Shown: positions 17,001 to 24,323 of the stretch, piece after piece
How positions within the stretch are numbered: position 1 is the stretch's first letter
Layout of the letters: every line of letters starts with the position of its first letter
Assembly (NCBI GenBank): GCA_045653805.1
Contig: JAZOMF010000059.1
Location: 1-36,776, forward strand
DNA: 36,776 nt
Origin: SVTX01 sp045653805
GTDB taxonomy: Bacteria > Bacillota > Clostridia > Oscillospirales > CAG-272
Direction: 5' to 3'
Program-made: the position numbers and the translations under genes
The notes under the pieces: generated by a model
What the model saw: only the letters and a program-made list of their open reading frames with translations
What the model was told of the DNA's origin: nothing
Databases searched by the model: none

Positions 17001-17075
17001 ATCAGATTCGATTATTTTCAAGATTATTGTGTTGACGGAGACGTTATATATATCGAGTATATCGCGTTAGGTTAA
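14019..17075 (+). CDS. Secreted dockerin protein with three tandem beta-rich C-terminal repeats
   Basis: The 1018-residue product has a signal peptide (about 1-29, cleavage after VYA). A type I dockerin follows at residues 35-95, with two calcium loops, DVTGDGVVDSKD and DFNKDGTIDLSD, each followed by VIALR-YL. Dockerins dock onto cohesins of cellulosome-like complexes and are usually C-terminal, so the N-terminal place is unusual. Residues about 105-230 look like a small beta-sandwich. Residues about 240-545 form a larger domain with NLVNIHDTGRLIQQSFYG and many aromatics, reminiscent of polysaccharide-active beta-sandwich folds, but I cannot name a family. Three tandem repeats follow (about 565-714, 724-865, 874-1018), each with a YMIP-TNS block, an ADGxYH block and a DYFQ / DGDVxYI end; a carbohydrate-binding role is plausible. 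The start follows AAGGAG. No cohesin gene is in view. Confidence 0.85.
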   Translation: MKNQKSSWLLIFAAMFLVLLFVLAGSVYAANGGRRGDVTGDGVVDSKDVIALRQYLANYDYESGDALFDINKLADFNKDGTIDLSDVIALRNYLVTVDPGFAEITENNGTASVLGVNGLEYTATGFSAIENGKFVINSGYEITFDDEIFAESFNRISFEYESTEPLKVFVTYTLDGEEKTDYFFFEAGKSSFRGLIEGYIYGNVGVNLKKLTVNTCEEVDALFVLRGLETEEIPVYNDDLTVENDRYKIGVRLSWGGAMTYFEDKMDGDDELANLVNIHDTGRLIQQSFYGTYTNNDGYVSVPNGGEGATLWPYNPVQGGDRFNQGSDRLIDVEYDEEKDYIYVVCQSLDWAYNKGLTYTYYENTYTIMEGKDEGAADDYVVVDNVMTDFSGWEHPAGGQEIPAVYLVSYFDTLSFYNGIKPWTGDDEGVIYESELKGWSQAGVFPLYKGNTETWSIWINTEDGFGFGTYCPNIQTHIAIRHQYNGSKDPMNNATSYVAPSCSIVMQSYNPIEYSYILATGNPEEIRAIFEENKDFSDNASLSENRYDQLLTYGKFDMMNMDFTLAENADIFYAPKNIDIGYDVVEEALKFTIIDGRDPYASMNFDWNSDKVIDSSDFNTIEIEYMLPMTNSKSASTLILFLSAGANNKFKDEYTVNGTIIRDGEYHVLKIRVPKGKIEGDMHRIRFDPFPSAAKDDVMYIKSISFTTVEYLELGVDNDMSLSGSESLSTNTSYTQTYIDEDQDALALKVSGGTDVYITLDFTNAFLSTIEYTGVVIEYMIPKTNSYRTPSTSIYFATSDYTGFSGDRVVRSKSLVADGQYHTTTLIFENHEQWTGNITSLRLDYFQNAVKDGDVMYIKRITFINVPQYEIDISGNKSGKHFASVDHTEVSFDETEGAVLLRVSGGSDVKAIMDLSSESLSTTEYTKLFVRYMIPVTNSCEKYESTVYFTTSDSSGYSETKAIYLTGNLIADGKYHTAVFDLTKKGSWTGNIGKIRFDYFQDYCVDGDVIYIEYIALG

Positions 17076-17085
17076 ATTGAAAATC

Positions 17086-17115
17086 AGGGGCATTCCTGCG
17101 GGGATGCTCCTTTTT
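17086..17115 (+). terminator. Terminator of the dockerin gene
   Basis: Stem AGGGGCATTCC with GGGATGCTCCT (one internal G-U pair), loop TGCG, then five T. Confidence 0.85.
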
Positions 17116-17178
17116 GCGTTAATTTTAAGCGTATATAATAATTAAAATAAAATATAATGTGAATTTTTCAAAAAACTA

Positions 17179-17207
17179 TTGCAAAACTCCAAAAAATTTG
17201 ATATAAT
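17179..17207 (+). promoter_or_regulatory. Promoter of the SRP RNA gene
   Basis: TTGCAA (17179-17184), 17 bases, TATAAT (17202-17207). Transcription would begin near 17214, about 25 bases before the terminal helix of the RNA. Confidence 0.7.
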
Positions 17208-17237
17208 ATATGAAGCCTTTATGGGCATAATAAAAAG

Positions 17238-17552
17238 CAGTCGTGTGCTGTGAAACAAGGCCATACCAGCCGGGGATTTAGCGGAGCCCTGTACCTGAAA
17301 TCCGCTACAGCAGGGGTGGATCCCGCACTTGAGGGCGGATCCTTTACGAATGAGTCCTATTCTTTGTGTTGAGAGGCGGGTCTTGCGCAATTGGGAGCTG
17401 TGAACCATGTCAGATGGGGGACCAAGCAGCATTAAGCGGTTATCTCAATGTGCCGCGAGGGTGCCTGCCTTGAGCAGGGGGTATGAAGATCGCGTGGAGT
17501 TGAAGTTCGATTATGCGGTGTATGGTCTTGTTTCATGCACACGACATTTTTT
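17238..17552 (+). ncRNA. ffs: Signal recognition particle RNA, large (Alu-containing) type
   Basis: RNA core of the signal recognition particle that targets membrane and secreted proteins with Ffh. The ends pair over about 26 bases (GTCGTGTG near 17240 with CACACGAC at 17538-17545), followed by a T-run as terminator. The Alu domain is recognisable from GCCGGGG, TAGCGG, GCCCTGTACCTGAAATCCGC (17287-17306) and CAGCAGGG. The S domain has GTGAACCATGTCAG and AAGCAGC around the helix 8 tip. The length of about 310 bases suits the Bacillus/Clostridium type, as does its place just before dnaX. The helix 8 tip differs from the usual GGUCCGGAAGGA form; see the findings. Confidence 0.92.
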
Positions 17553-17802
17553 GATCGGCATCTTTTGGTGAAACCGAAAAAGCCGAAAAGGCAAAAGATA
17601 AAACAGCGATCGATTTGAGTGATAGAGCAAAAGAGGTAGAAATCCTCACGGATTTCATCAAATTTTTCGGCTTTTCCTATCGCCGTTTATGCCTTCCGCC
17701 GTACCCTCGTACGGCTCGGTCGGCAAAAACGACGATTTTCCCTCAAAATCTGCTCGCTCAAAATCATCTTACGACCATCTTTTAAAGAACTAAAAAAGAA
17801 AA
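17553..17802 (+). other. Non-coding region between SRP RNA and dnaX with inverted repeats
   Basis: No gene is supported. AAAAGCCGAAAA (17578-17589) is complementary to TTTTCGGCTTTT (17664-17675), enclosing about 75 bases. A second hairpin, CCGTAC with GTACGG, lies near 17699-17714. No sigma-A promoter for dnaX is evident, so dnaX may be read from further upstream. It may be a dispersed intergenic repeat or an untranslated leader structure. Confidence 0.4.
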
Positions 17803-17815
17803 CAAGGAGGTAATT

Positions 17816-19549
17816 ATGCATCAGGCTTTATATAGAAAATGGCGTCCGAAAAGCTTCGACGAGGTGTACGGTCAGGAGCATATAACCTCTATTTTGAAAT
17901 ACGAGGTTGCAAACGAAAAGTTTTCTCACGCATATCTTTTCTGTGGCTCCAGAGGAACCGGTAAGACCTCTTGCGCAAAGATTCTTGCTAAGGCGGTCAA
18001 CTGTCTCGATCCAAGGGACGGAAGCCCTTGCGGAAAATGCTCGGCTTGTCTGGCGATCGACAGCGGATCAAACACAGACGTAATCGAAATGGACGCCGCA
18101 TCCAACAACGGTGTTGACAATGTTCGTGATATTCGTGATGAGGTAGTTTATTCTCCCTCAAGCTTGAAGTACAGAGTTTATATCATAGACGAGTTACATA
18201 TGCTCTCTACCAGCGCATTCAACGCCTTGCTTAAAACGCTTGAAGAGCCGCCGGAGCACGTTGTGTTTATCCTTGCCACTACCGAGCTTCAAAAGCTGCC
18301 TACGACCATTATTTCCCGTTGTCAGCGATTTGATTTCCGCCGCATCTCAACCGAGGTGCTTAAAAATCACCTGCTTCGAGTTGCCGCAAGCGAGGAAATA
18401 GAGCTTGAAGAATCTGCCGCTGTACTGCTTGCAAAGCAGGCGCAGGGAGGCATGAGAGATGCTATAAGCTTGCTTGACCTTTGCGCAGGAAATAGAGAAA
18501 AGATCGACGAGGAACTTGTAAACAACACCGTCGGAAAGATCGGCAGAGAGAATATGCTCCGCGTGGTACGTGCAGTCGCTGAACGTGACTATGAGACTAT
18601 TTTTGCTGCAATCGACGATGTGGTTCAGTCCTCTCGCGACATTTCGGTATTCTGGCAGGATCTTATCTCGGTCTACCGTGATCTGCTTATCGTTAAGAGC
18701 TCGAGTAATGCAACCGCTTATCTTGACCTCACCGATAGTGAGACGAAGGCGCTTACGTCTCTCGCGGCATCATTTACAATAGAAAGGCTTTCTTACCATT
18801 GCACAATGCTCCAGGAGGCGATGTCGATGATGAGCACTGCTAATTCGGTGCGCCGCATTTCCGCAGAGTTAACTCTTGTTAAGATGTGCGACGAAAGACT
18901 TAATTCTTCACCCGAGGCTATGCTTTCGAGAATTTCCGAGGTTGAAGCCAAGATGGCTACGGGTAATTTTGCAGTACCAGCACCCGTTGTAGAAAAGGCA
19001 AGTGAGCCCGCTACTGCAAAGGCAGCAGAGACAAGCCCTGCGGCAAAGCCCGCTCGTCCCGCACGCCGCGCGGCGTTTATAGAGGACGATGACGATGAAA
19101 TGTTCCGCGGAGATGCTCCCGGAGTACCATCTTCAAAGCCGACTTCCGCACATAGCCCAGTCGAGCAAAAGCCCTCCCCCGCACCTGTTGTACAAAAGCC
19201 TGCTCCCGCCACGCCGACTTCAAACGGTAACGTGAGAGTGCTAAAGCCTTTTAGAAGCCGCGCGGAGGTGTTTGAAAAAATGAACAATATCGACCCCATG
19301 AAGGCGTCGTTTGTCTCGATGTGCAAGTGGTACATCGATGAGAAGGGCAGGCTTGTTTTAAAGTTCGCCAAGCCATTTGAAATTGATGCGGCAAAGCAAT
19401 TCGGTGCTGACGACTTGTTTGTAAATATCGTATCGCAGGTCGTAGGACGACAGTATTCCAAGGCAGACCTTTTGATGGAGTGTGTCACCGAGCAAAAGAG
19501 CGATAGCGTTATCGACAAGATACTTGAAGCGGCAGATAGTGATATATAA
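17816..19549 (+). CDS. dnaX: DNA polymerase III subunit gamma/tau
   Basis: ATPase of the clamp loader that places the beta clamp on DNA and holds the replisome together. The 577-residue product has the AAA+ module: Walker A GSRGTGKTS (residues 44-52), a zinc site with Cys63, Cys72, Cys75 and Cys78, Walker B YIIDELHML (122-130), LEEPPEHVVFILATTE (142-157) and the SRC arginine-finger motif near 167. Domain III follows to about residue 365. A Pro/Ala-rich linker (about 395-470) leads to a tau-like C-terminal part. The start follows AAGGAGGT. It heads the conserved dnaX-ybaB-recR cluster. No obvious slippery run for a short gamma form was noticed. Confidence 0.97.
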   Translation: MHQALYRKWRPKSFDEVYGQEHITSILKYEVANEKFSHAYLFCGSRGTGKTSCAKILAKAVNCLDPRDGSPCGKCSACLAIDSGSNTDVIEMDAASNNGVDNVRDIRDEVVYSPSSLKYRVYIIDELHMLSTSAFNALLKTLEEPPEHVVFILATTELQKLPTTIISRCQRFDFRRISTEVLKNHLLRVAASEEIELEESAAVLLAKQAQGGMRDAISLLDLCAGNREKIDEELVNNTVGKIGRENMLRVVRAVAERDYETIFAAIDDVVQSSRDISVFWQDLISVYRDLLIVKSSSNATAYLDLTDSETKALTSLAASFTIERLSYHCTMLQEAMSMMSTANSVRRISAELTLVKMCDERLNSSPEAMLSRISEVEAKMATGNFAVPAPVVEKASEPATAKAAETSPAAKPARPARRAAFIEDDDDEMFRGDAPGVPSSKPTSAHSPVEQKPSPAPVVQKPAPATPTSNGNVRVLKPFRSRAEVFEKMNNIDPMKASFVSMCKWYIDEKGRLVLKFAKPFEIDAAKQFGADDLFVNIVSQVVGRQYSKADLLMECVTEQKSDSVIDKILEAADSDI

Positions 19550-19585
19550 TTTTTGAAAATATTTGAAATATAAGGAGATAAAACC

Positions 19586-19933
19586 ATGAGAGCAAATATA
19601 CCGAAGGGAATGGGCGGAGGAGCCCAGAATATGCAGGCAATGCTTCGCCAGGCACAGAAGATGCAGGAGGACATGGAGGCGCTTCAGGCTGACCTTGATG
19701 CCCGCGAGTACGAGGTAACGGCAGGCGGCGGAATGGTGGCTGTTAAGATCAACGGTCAGAAAGAGATCCTTTCCATCGACATTCAGCCCGAGATAGTTGA
19801 TCCCGACGATATCGAGACCCTTTCCGATATCCTTGTTGCGGCAGTAAACGAGGCAATCAAGCGCGTTGAGACCACCAACTCTGAGGAAATGGGAAAGATC
19901 ACCAAGGGCATGAATATGCCCGGATTATTCTGA
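19586..19933 (+). CDS. ybaB: YbaB/EbfC family nucleoid-associated protein
   Basis: A 115-residue DNA-binding protein of the YbaB/EbfC family, which forms dimers with a central beta-sheet and projecting helices. The N-terminal Gly/Met/Gln-rich start is followed by a helix MLRQAQKMQEDMEALQADL (about 23-41). The core TAGGGMVAVKINGQKEILSIDI comes next, and the end is GKITKGMNMPGLF, as in the family. Start supported by AAGGAGAT. It sits between dnaX and recR, the classic order, 36 bases after dnaX and one base before recR, so all three are likely one operon linked to recombination and replication. Confidence 0.95.
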   Translation: MRANIPKGMGGGAQNMQAMLRQAQKMQEDMEALQADLDAREYEVTAGGGMVAVKINGQKEILSIDIQPEIVDPDDIETLSDILVAAVNEAIKRVETTNSEEMGKITKGMNMPGLF

Positions 19934-19934
19934 T

Positions 19935-20534
19935 ATGGCAGAATATATTGAGTCCCTACAGAAGCTGGCAGAGAAATTTGGCAGACTTCAGGGCGTTGGC
20001 AGAAAGAACGCCATGAAAATGGCATTTTCTGTGCTTGAAATGAGCGATGAGGAAGCAGGCGAGTTTGCAAATGCAATTCTCGAGGCAAAGGCTAAGATAC
20101 ATCTTTGCCCCATATGTCAGAATCTTACTGACAGAGATATCTGCCCCATTTGCGCCGACGAGCAGAGAGACCGCCGTACCGTCTGTGTGGTATCCGATCC
20201 AAGAGTTGTTATCTCAATGGAGAAGGTAAGAGAATTTAAGGGTCTTTACCATGTTCTTCACGGCGTAATTTCTCCCATGAACGGCATCACCCCGGATAAG
20301 CTCAAGATAAAAGAGCTTCTTGCTCGACTTTCCGAGGGGGAAATCGAGGAAGTGATAGTAGCAACCAACCCCACTGTTGAAGGTGAGGCTACCGCTATGT
20401 ATCTCTCCAGACTTCTCAAGCCTATGGGAATTAAGGTTACCAGACTTGCATACGGTGTTCCTATGGGAAGTGACCTTGAGTATGCAGATGAGATAACCCT
20501 TTTCAGAGCAATCGAAGGCAGACGAGATTTTTAG
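19935..20534 (+). CDS. recR: Recombination protein RecR
   Basis: Helps RecF/RecO load RecA on gapped DNA. The 199-residue product has the family length. It shows the N-terminal helix-hairpin-helix (LQGVGRKNAMKMAF, about 18-31), a four-Cys zinc site (Cys58, Cys61, Cys70, Cys73) and a Toprim domain (about 80-175) with VIVATNPTVEGEATAMYL. The C-terminal AYGVPMGSDLEYADEITL block is the RecR signature. Its ATG lies one base after the ybaB stop, so coupling is likely. Confidence 0.97.
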   Translation: MAEYIESLQKLAEKFGRLQGVGRKNAMKMAFSVLEMSDEEAGEFANAILEAKAKIHLCPICQNLTDRDICPICADEQRDRRTVCVVSDPRVVISMEKVREFKGLYHVLHGVISPMNGITPDKLKIKELLARLSEGEIEEVIVATNPTVEGEATAMYLSRLLKPMGIKVTRLAYGVPMGSDLEYADEITLFRAIEGRRDF

Positions 20535-20545
20535 TAAAAAAGAAA

Positions 20546-20588
20546 AACAAATTGTTGACTTTCACCGTAGTGAAAGTCTCAATTTGTT
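20546..20588 (+). terminator. Hairpin after recR (probable terminator)
   Basis: AACAAATTG...GACTTTCAC pairs with GTGAAAGTC...CAATTTGTT around CGTA. The tail TTGTTGTTGGG is only moderately T-rich, so partial read-through into the next gene is likely. Confidence 0.55.
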
Positions 20589-20603
20589 GTTGGGAAAAGT
20601 AAA

Positions 20604-21452
20604 ATGATATACGAAAATAAAATTTATGACGAAGAGAGAGCACTCTACGGTCTTGACGGCGCAGAGGTTAAAAATTGTACATTTGCAGGCCCTGCCGATG
20701 GAGAAAGTGCCCTCAAGGAGTGCAGAAACATCAAGGTGGAGGACTGCCTTTTTGAGCTTCGCTATCCCTTCTGGCACGTTGATGATGCAGAGGTGAAAAA
20801 CGCGACCATGACGAGCACTTGCCGTGCCGCTTTGTGGTATGATAGCGATATAAGCATCAAAAACTCCAAGCTTCACGGGATCAAGGCGCTCAGAGAGTGT
20901 AACGGAGTGCTTCTTGACGGATGTGATATTGACAGCGAGGAGTTTGGCTGGCGCTCTAGCGGGGTGACGATCAAAAATACCAATTTGAACTCGATGTATC
21001 CCTTTTTTGAGTGCCGTGAAATGAATATCGATAATCTTACTATGACCGGTAAGTACTCCTTTCAGTACATAGAAAACGTTGAGATAAAAAATTCTCATTT
21101 CAAGACCAAGGATGCCTTCTGGCATGCCAAGAACGTAACGGTTTATGATACCGCGCTTGAGGGTGAGTATCTGGGCTGGTATTCCGAGAATTTAAAGCTT
21201 GTACGTTGCCACATCAAGGGAACGCAGCCTCTCTGCTATTGTAAGGGCTTGGTTCTTGAGGACTGCACTATGGAGAATTGCGACCTTTCCTTTGAGAGAA
21301 GCGAGGTCAAGGCGACCGTGAAGGGTAGTATTGACAGCATTAAGAATCCCGTTAGTGGATTTGTTGAAGCAGACGAAATTGGCGAAGAGATATGGGACGA
21401 CTTTATTAAAGATAGGTCGAGCTGTATAGTTCGCGTGAAGTCAACTAAATAA
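20604..21452 (+). CDS. DUF3737 family right-handed beta-helix protein
   Basis: A 282-residue cytoplasmic protein made of short, irregular repeats of about 20 residues, such as VKNCTF, VEDCLF, IKNSKL, LDGCDI and VKNATM, with recurrent FWHV/FWHA and GWRS/GWYS corners. This is the solenoid pattern of a beta-helix and fits the DUF3737 family, whose function is unknown to me. No signal peptide is present. The start has only a weak ribosome binding site (GGGAAAAG). It lies 69 bases after recR, beyond a hairpin, and ends at a very strong terminator; a role related to recombination is not implied. Confidence 0.8.
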   Translation: MIYENKIYDEERALYGLDGAEVKNCTFAGPADGESALKECRNIKVEDCLFELRYPFWHVDDAEVKNATMTSTCRAALWYDSDISIKNSKLHGIKALRECNGVLLDGCDIDSEEFGWRSSGVTIKNTNLNSMYPFFECREMNIDNLTMTGKYSFQYIENVEIKNSHFKTKDAFWHAKNVTVYDTALEGEYLGWYSENLKLVRCHIKGTQPLCYCKGLVLEDCTMENCDLSFERSEVKATVKGSIDSIKNPVSGFVEADEIGEEIWDDFIKDRSSCIVRVKSTK

Positions 21453-21453
21453 T

Positions 21454-21490
21454 AAAAAGGTGGACGCCCGATTCGGGCGTCCACCTTTTT
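21454..21490. terminator. Strong bidirectional terminator
   Basis: A near-perfect 17-18 base-pair stem, AAAAGGTGGACGCCCGA with TCGGGCGTCCACCTTTT, ends the DUF3737 gene and probably also convergent topB. Confidence 0.92.
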
Positions 21491-21545
21491 GGGTTTTATT
21501 TAACGGTAACTATTGTAGAGAATTATAACGATTTGTGAAGGGCTG

Positions 21546-24017
21546 TTATGTGAAATCAAATACCGCCCTACCATCCTCCATTTTGAGTCTGGCGCTGAAT
21601 GGCTTGCCGTTTTTAGACACAAATCCTGAAAGGTTGGGCGTAATTCCCGAATTTAACAGTGCTTGCGCTTCAAAGAATGTAATGGAACGACTGCATATCT
21701 CTCCGCTGATACGGAAGTTGCAGCCTTCCTTGTATCCAAGACAGCCGTAATCGTATTTGCCGCGAATAACGTTTTTGCCGCAGATGGGACAGGTGCCTGC
21801 TATGGCGCCCAAATATTCGGTCTTGGCGGGGCGAGTTCTTACCGGTTGCTTTTTCTCGAAAATGACCTTGCCGTCTTCAAGAATGAGGCGGCTGTTAAAG
21901 GGCGTGCCGCTCTTTTTGGACACGAATCCTTGTATTTCGGAGGTCTTGCCCTCGGTAAGTAAGAGGCTGGCGTTGCTCTTGGAAATAACTCGACCACAAA
22001 TAAAACTGCCGAATTTGAATTTGCATCCGTCCTTGTATCCCGTGCATCCATAACCATAACGGTCTCTTGCCACGTCTTTGCCGCAGATTGGGCATTTGCC
22101 CACTATATCTCCGTAAAAACCGGTGTCGGTATCAAGCTCGACGGTGGTGGGAGTTCGGTCGAATACTTCAGCAATCTCGTCTTGCGCTTGCTTGACCGAG
22201 TCGCCTATGGTGATAGTACCCTTATACACCTTTTTCAGCGCCTGACCCAGCACACTTGTCTTGTATTTGTCCATGGAAATGTTCATCTGTGACAACTGCT
22301 CTATAAGGTATTCTCCGCCTGGGAGGATGGTGTAAACGTCCTTTTTCAGCTCGATGTATCCCGAGTTTCTGGCGTTATCAATTATACCTGTTCGTGTTGC
22401 CTCGGTGCCTAATTCAAGACCCTCAAAAATAGCCTTGTAGTCTTCCTCGTCGTTCTCCGGTTCATCGCCCAAGGGAAGAGAATCGGGGTTTTCTGCCGCC
22501 GCTCTTTCCTTTTCTGCCAGCGCCGCCTTGTCCTCACGGAAGGGGTTTTTGAGGTAATTATTCAAAGTTTCAATGGTGTAGTGACGGGGAGGTGAGGTCT
22601 GCTTTTCGGCGGGCTTGAAGTCGATGACCACCTCGTCGCCCTTCTCAAGAGGAGGCAGTATCTTATCCTTTCTCTCGGAATCGTCGTAGCGCATAAATCC
22701 CTTTTGGAGAATAGTCATTCCCTTGATGGTGAACTGCTCGTAGCCGCCTACGTCGATGACTATTTCGGTCTTTTGCGCGATACATTCCTCCTCGCAGAAT
22801 ACCGATACGAATCGACGGAAAACCGTCTGGTAAACCTGCATTTCTTTCTCGGAAAGATGCTCTTTTTTAGGTATCTTATAGGTGGGAGTGAGCGCGGAAT
22901 GGCTCTCAATCTTGGAATCGTCAAAAATTGTCTTTTTGTCCTTGAAAACTATGGAGTATCCCACGTTTTTGATGTTGTATATGATCTTTTTTATCTTGTC
23001 CTTTTCGTTGGTAGCAAGATACTCGGAGTTGGTACGGGGATAGGTCAAATATCCTTCTTCGTAAAGCTTTTGCACGATTGCAAGGCTTTCTGCCATAGAC
23101 ATTTTGTATTTTTTACCAAGCAAGCTTTGAAGCTTGGAAAGAGAAAAGAGCTTTCCTGGATTTATGGTCTCTTTTTTTGTCTTTTTTGAAACTACTGCCG
23201 CGCGGCTCGCATTGTATTTTTCACAAAGTGCGTCGGCGTCTCTCCTCTTGTCCTTGTCGAATTTTTCACGGCTGACAAGTTCTATTTCTTCACCGTTTGT
23301 CTTCTCCTTGGAACCCACGGAGTAGTAGACGTCGGGCACAAAACTTCGTATAGCCATATCTCGGTCGTAAATTGCTCTTACAATAGGAACGATAACTCGT
23401 CCTACTCGGAGAAGAGTGCCGCTTTTAAGGGTGGCGTAGCGGGTAAGATTTACGCCGTAAAGCCAGTCGATATATGTGCGCGCAAAACCCTCGTCGGCAA
23501 GATTTTGGTATTCGCTCTCGTCCTTCATCTCGGAGAGTGCCTTGCATACCGTTTCGGGTGTCTGGTCGGGGAGCCAAAGTCGCTTGAATTGCTTGTTGGG
23601 ATTAGCAAGTGCTCCTGTGTTCATAACACAAAGGCGAATGATTATTTCGCCCTCGCGGTCGGAGTCTCCTGCGTTGACTATGGTATCTACGTCTTGGCGC
23701 AAACAGAGATATTTGATCGTTTCAAACTGTCTTTCAACGCCAGAATCTGCTTTTTTGTCGTTTCCGAGTCTTAATTTATATTTGAAATTTTCAGGAAAGC
23801 AGGGAAGATCGTCAATGGTCCATTTGCCACCTGCATCCTTGCCGGTGTAATCCTCAATATCGCATAGCGAGAAAAGGTGACCAAAAGCCCACGTTACCAT
23901 GTAGTTGCCACCCTCAAAATATCCGTTTTTCTTCGCCATCGGCGCTCCGCCGCCCTCGGTTATGCCTGCGACGATATTTCGCGCAAGGCTGGGCTTTTCG
24001 GCAATAATCAAAATCAT
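21546..24017 (-). CDS. topB: DNA topoisomerase III
   Basis: Type IA topoisomerase that decatenates and unlinks single-stranded DNA. The 823-residue product begins with the Toprim domain (ILIIAEKPSLARNI; later the acidic DSDREGE block). The catalytic tyrosine is in GYLTYPRTNSEYL (about residue 310). The C-terminus carries two zinc-ribbon-like repeats, each CPICGK-(V)-R-YGYGC or YDYGC-GYK-GC, about 640-670 and 745-775. I chose the ATG after TTGAGGCAG rather than the TTG six codons upstream, because that TTG is within the ribosome binding site. Expected promoter at 24054-24082. No conjugative genes surround it, so this looks like a chromosomal copy. Confidence 0.96.
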   Translation of the reverse strand: MILIIAEKPSLARNIVAGITEGGGAPMAKKNGYFEGGNYMVTWAFGHLFSLCDIEDYTGKDAGGKWTIDDLPCFPENFKYKLRLGNDKKADSGVERQFETIKYLCLRQDVDTIVNAGDSDREGEIIIRLCVMNTGALANPNKQFKRLWLPDQTPETVCKALSEMKDESEYQNLADEGFARTYIDWLYGVNLTRYATLKSGTLLRVGRVIVPIVRAIYDRDMAIRSFVPDVYYSVGSKEKTNGEEIELVSREKFDKDKRRDADALCEKYNASRAAVVSKKTKKETINPGKLFSLSKLQSLLGKKYKMSMAESLAIVQKLYEEGYLTYPRTNSEYLATNEKDKIKKIIYNIKNVGYSIVFKDKKTIFDDSKIESHSALTPTYKIPKKEHLSEKEMQVYQTVFRRFVSVFCEEECIAQKTEIVIDVGGYEQFTIKGMTILQKGFMRYDDSERKDKILPPLEKGDEVVIDFKPAEKQTSPPRHYTIETLNNYLKNPFREDKAALAEKERAAAENPDSLPLGDEPENDEEDYKAIFEGLELGTEATRTGIIDNARNSGYIELKKDVYTILPGGEYLIEQLSQMNISMDKYKTSVLGQALKKVYKGTITIGDSVKQAQDEIAEVFDRTPTTVELDTDTGFYGDIVGKCPICGKDVARDRYGYGCTGYKDGCKFKFGSFICGRVISKSNASLLLTEGKTSEIQGFVSKKSGTPFNSRLILEDGKVIFEKKQPVRTRPAKTEYLGAIAGTCPICGKNVIRGKYDYGCLGYKEGCNFRISGEICSRSITFFEAQALLNSGITPNLSGFVSKNGKPFSARLKMEDGRAVFDFT

Positions 24018-24053
24018 TGTTTTCTGCCTCAAAAGTAATTAATATTCAAAACA

Positions 24054-24082
24054 ATTTTATCATATTTTTAAAAAAATGTCAA
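24054..24082 (-). promoter_or_regulatory. Sigma-A promoter of topB
   Basis: Minus strand: TTGACA (24077-24082), 17 bases, TAAAAT (24054-24059). Confidence 0.78.
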
Positions 24083-24208
24083 CCGCGGCGAACAATTATG
24101 AATAAAATATGCACGCATGTATAAGTTATCAATATAATATGTGTAAAATAGACTATCGAGGGAAATAATTTTTGTAAGATTTGATTTCCTCAATATTTGG
24201 CGTAAACC

Positions 24209-24237
24209 TTGACATTTTTGCACGAATATAGTATAAT
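24209..24237 (+). promoter_or_regulatory. Perfect-consensus sigma-A promoter of the fakB-fakA pair
   Basis: TTGACA (24209-24214), 17 bases, TATAAT (24232-24237). The leader before the ATG is about 80 bases and shows no clear element. Confidence 0.85.
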
Positions 24238-24323
24238 TAATTGGAGTGTGCTGGATTTTTTTGCATCTCAAGGCATATCAGACACTAATGCTGCTTGCAA
24301 AAATATTGAAAGGATCAATACTT

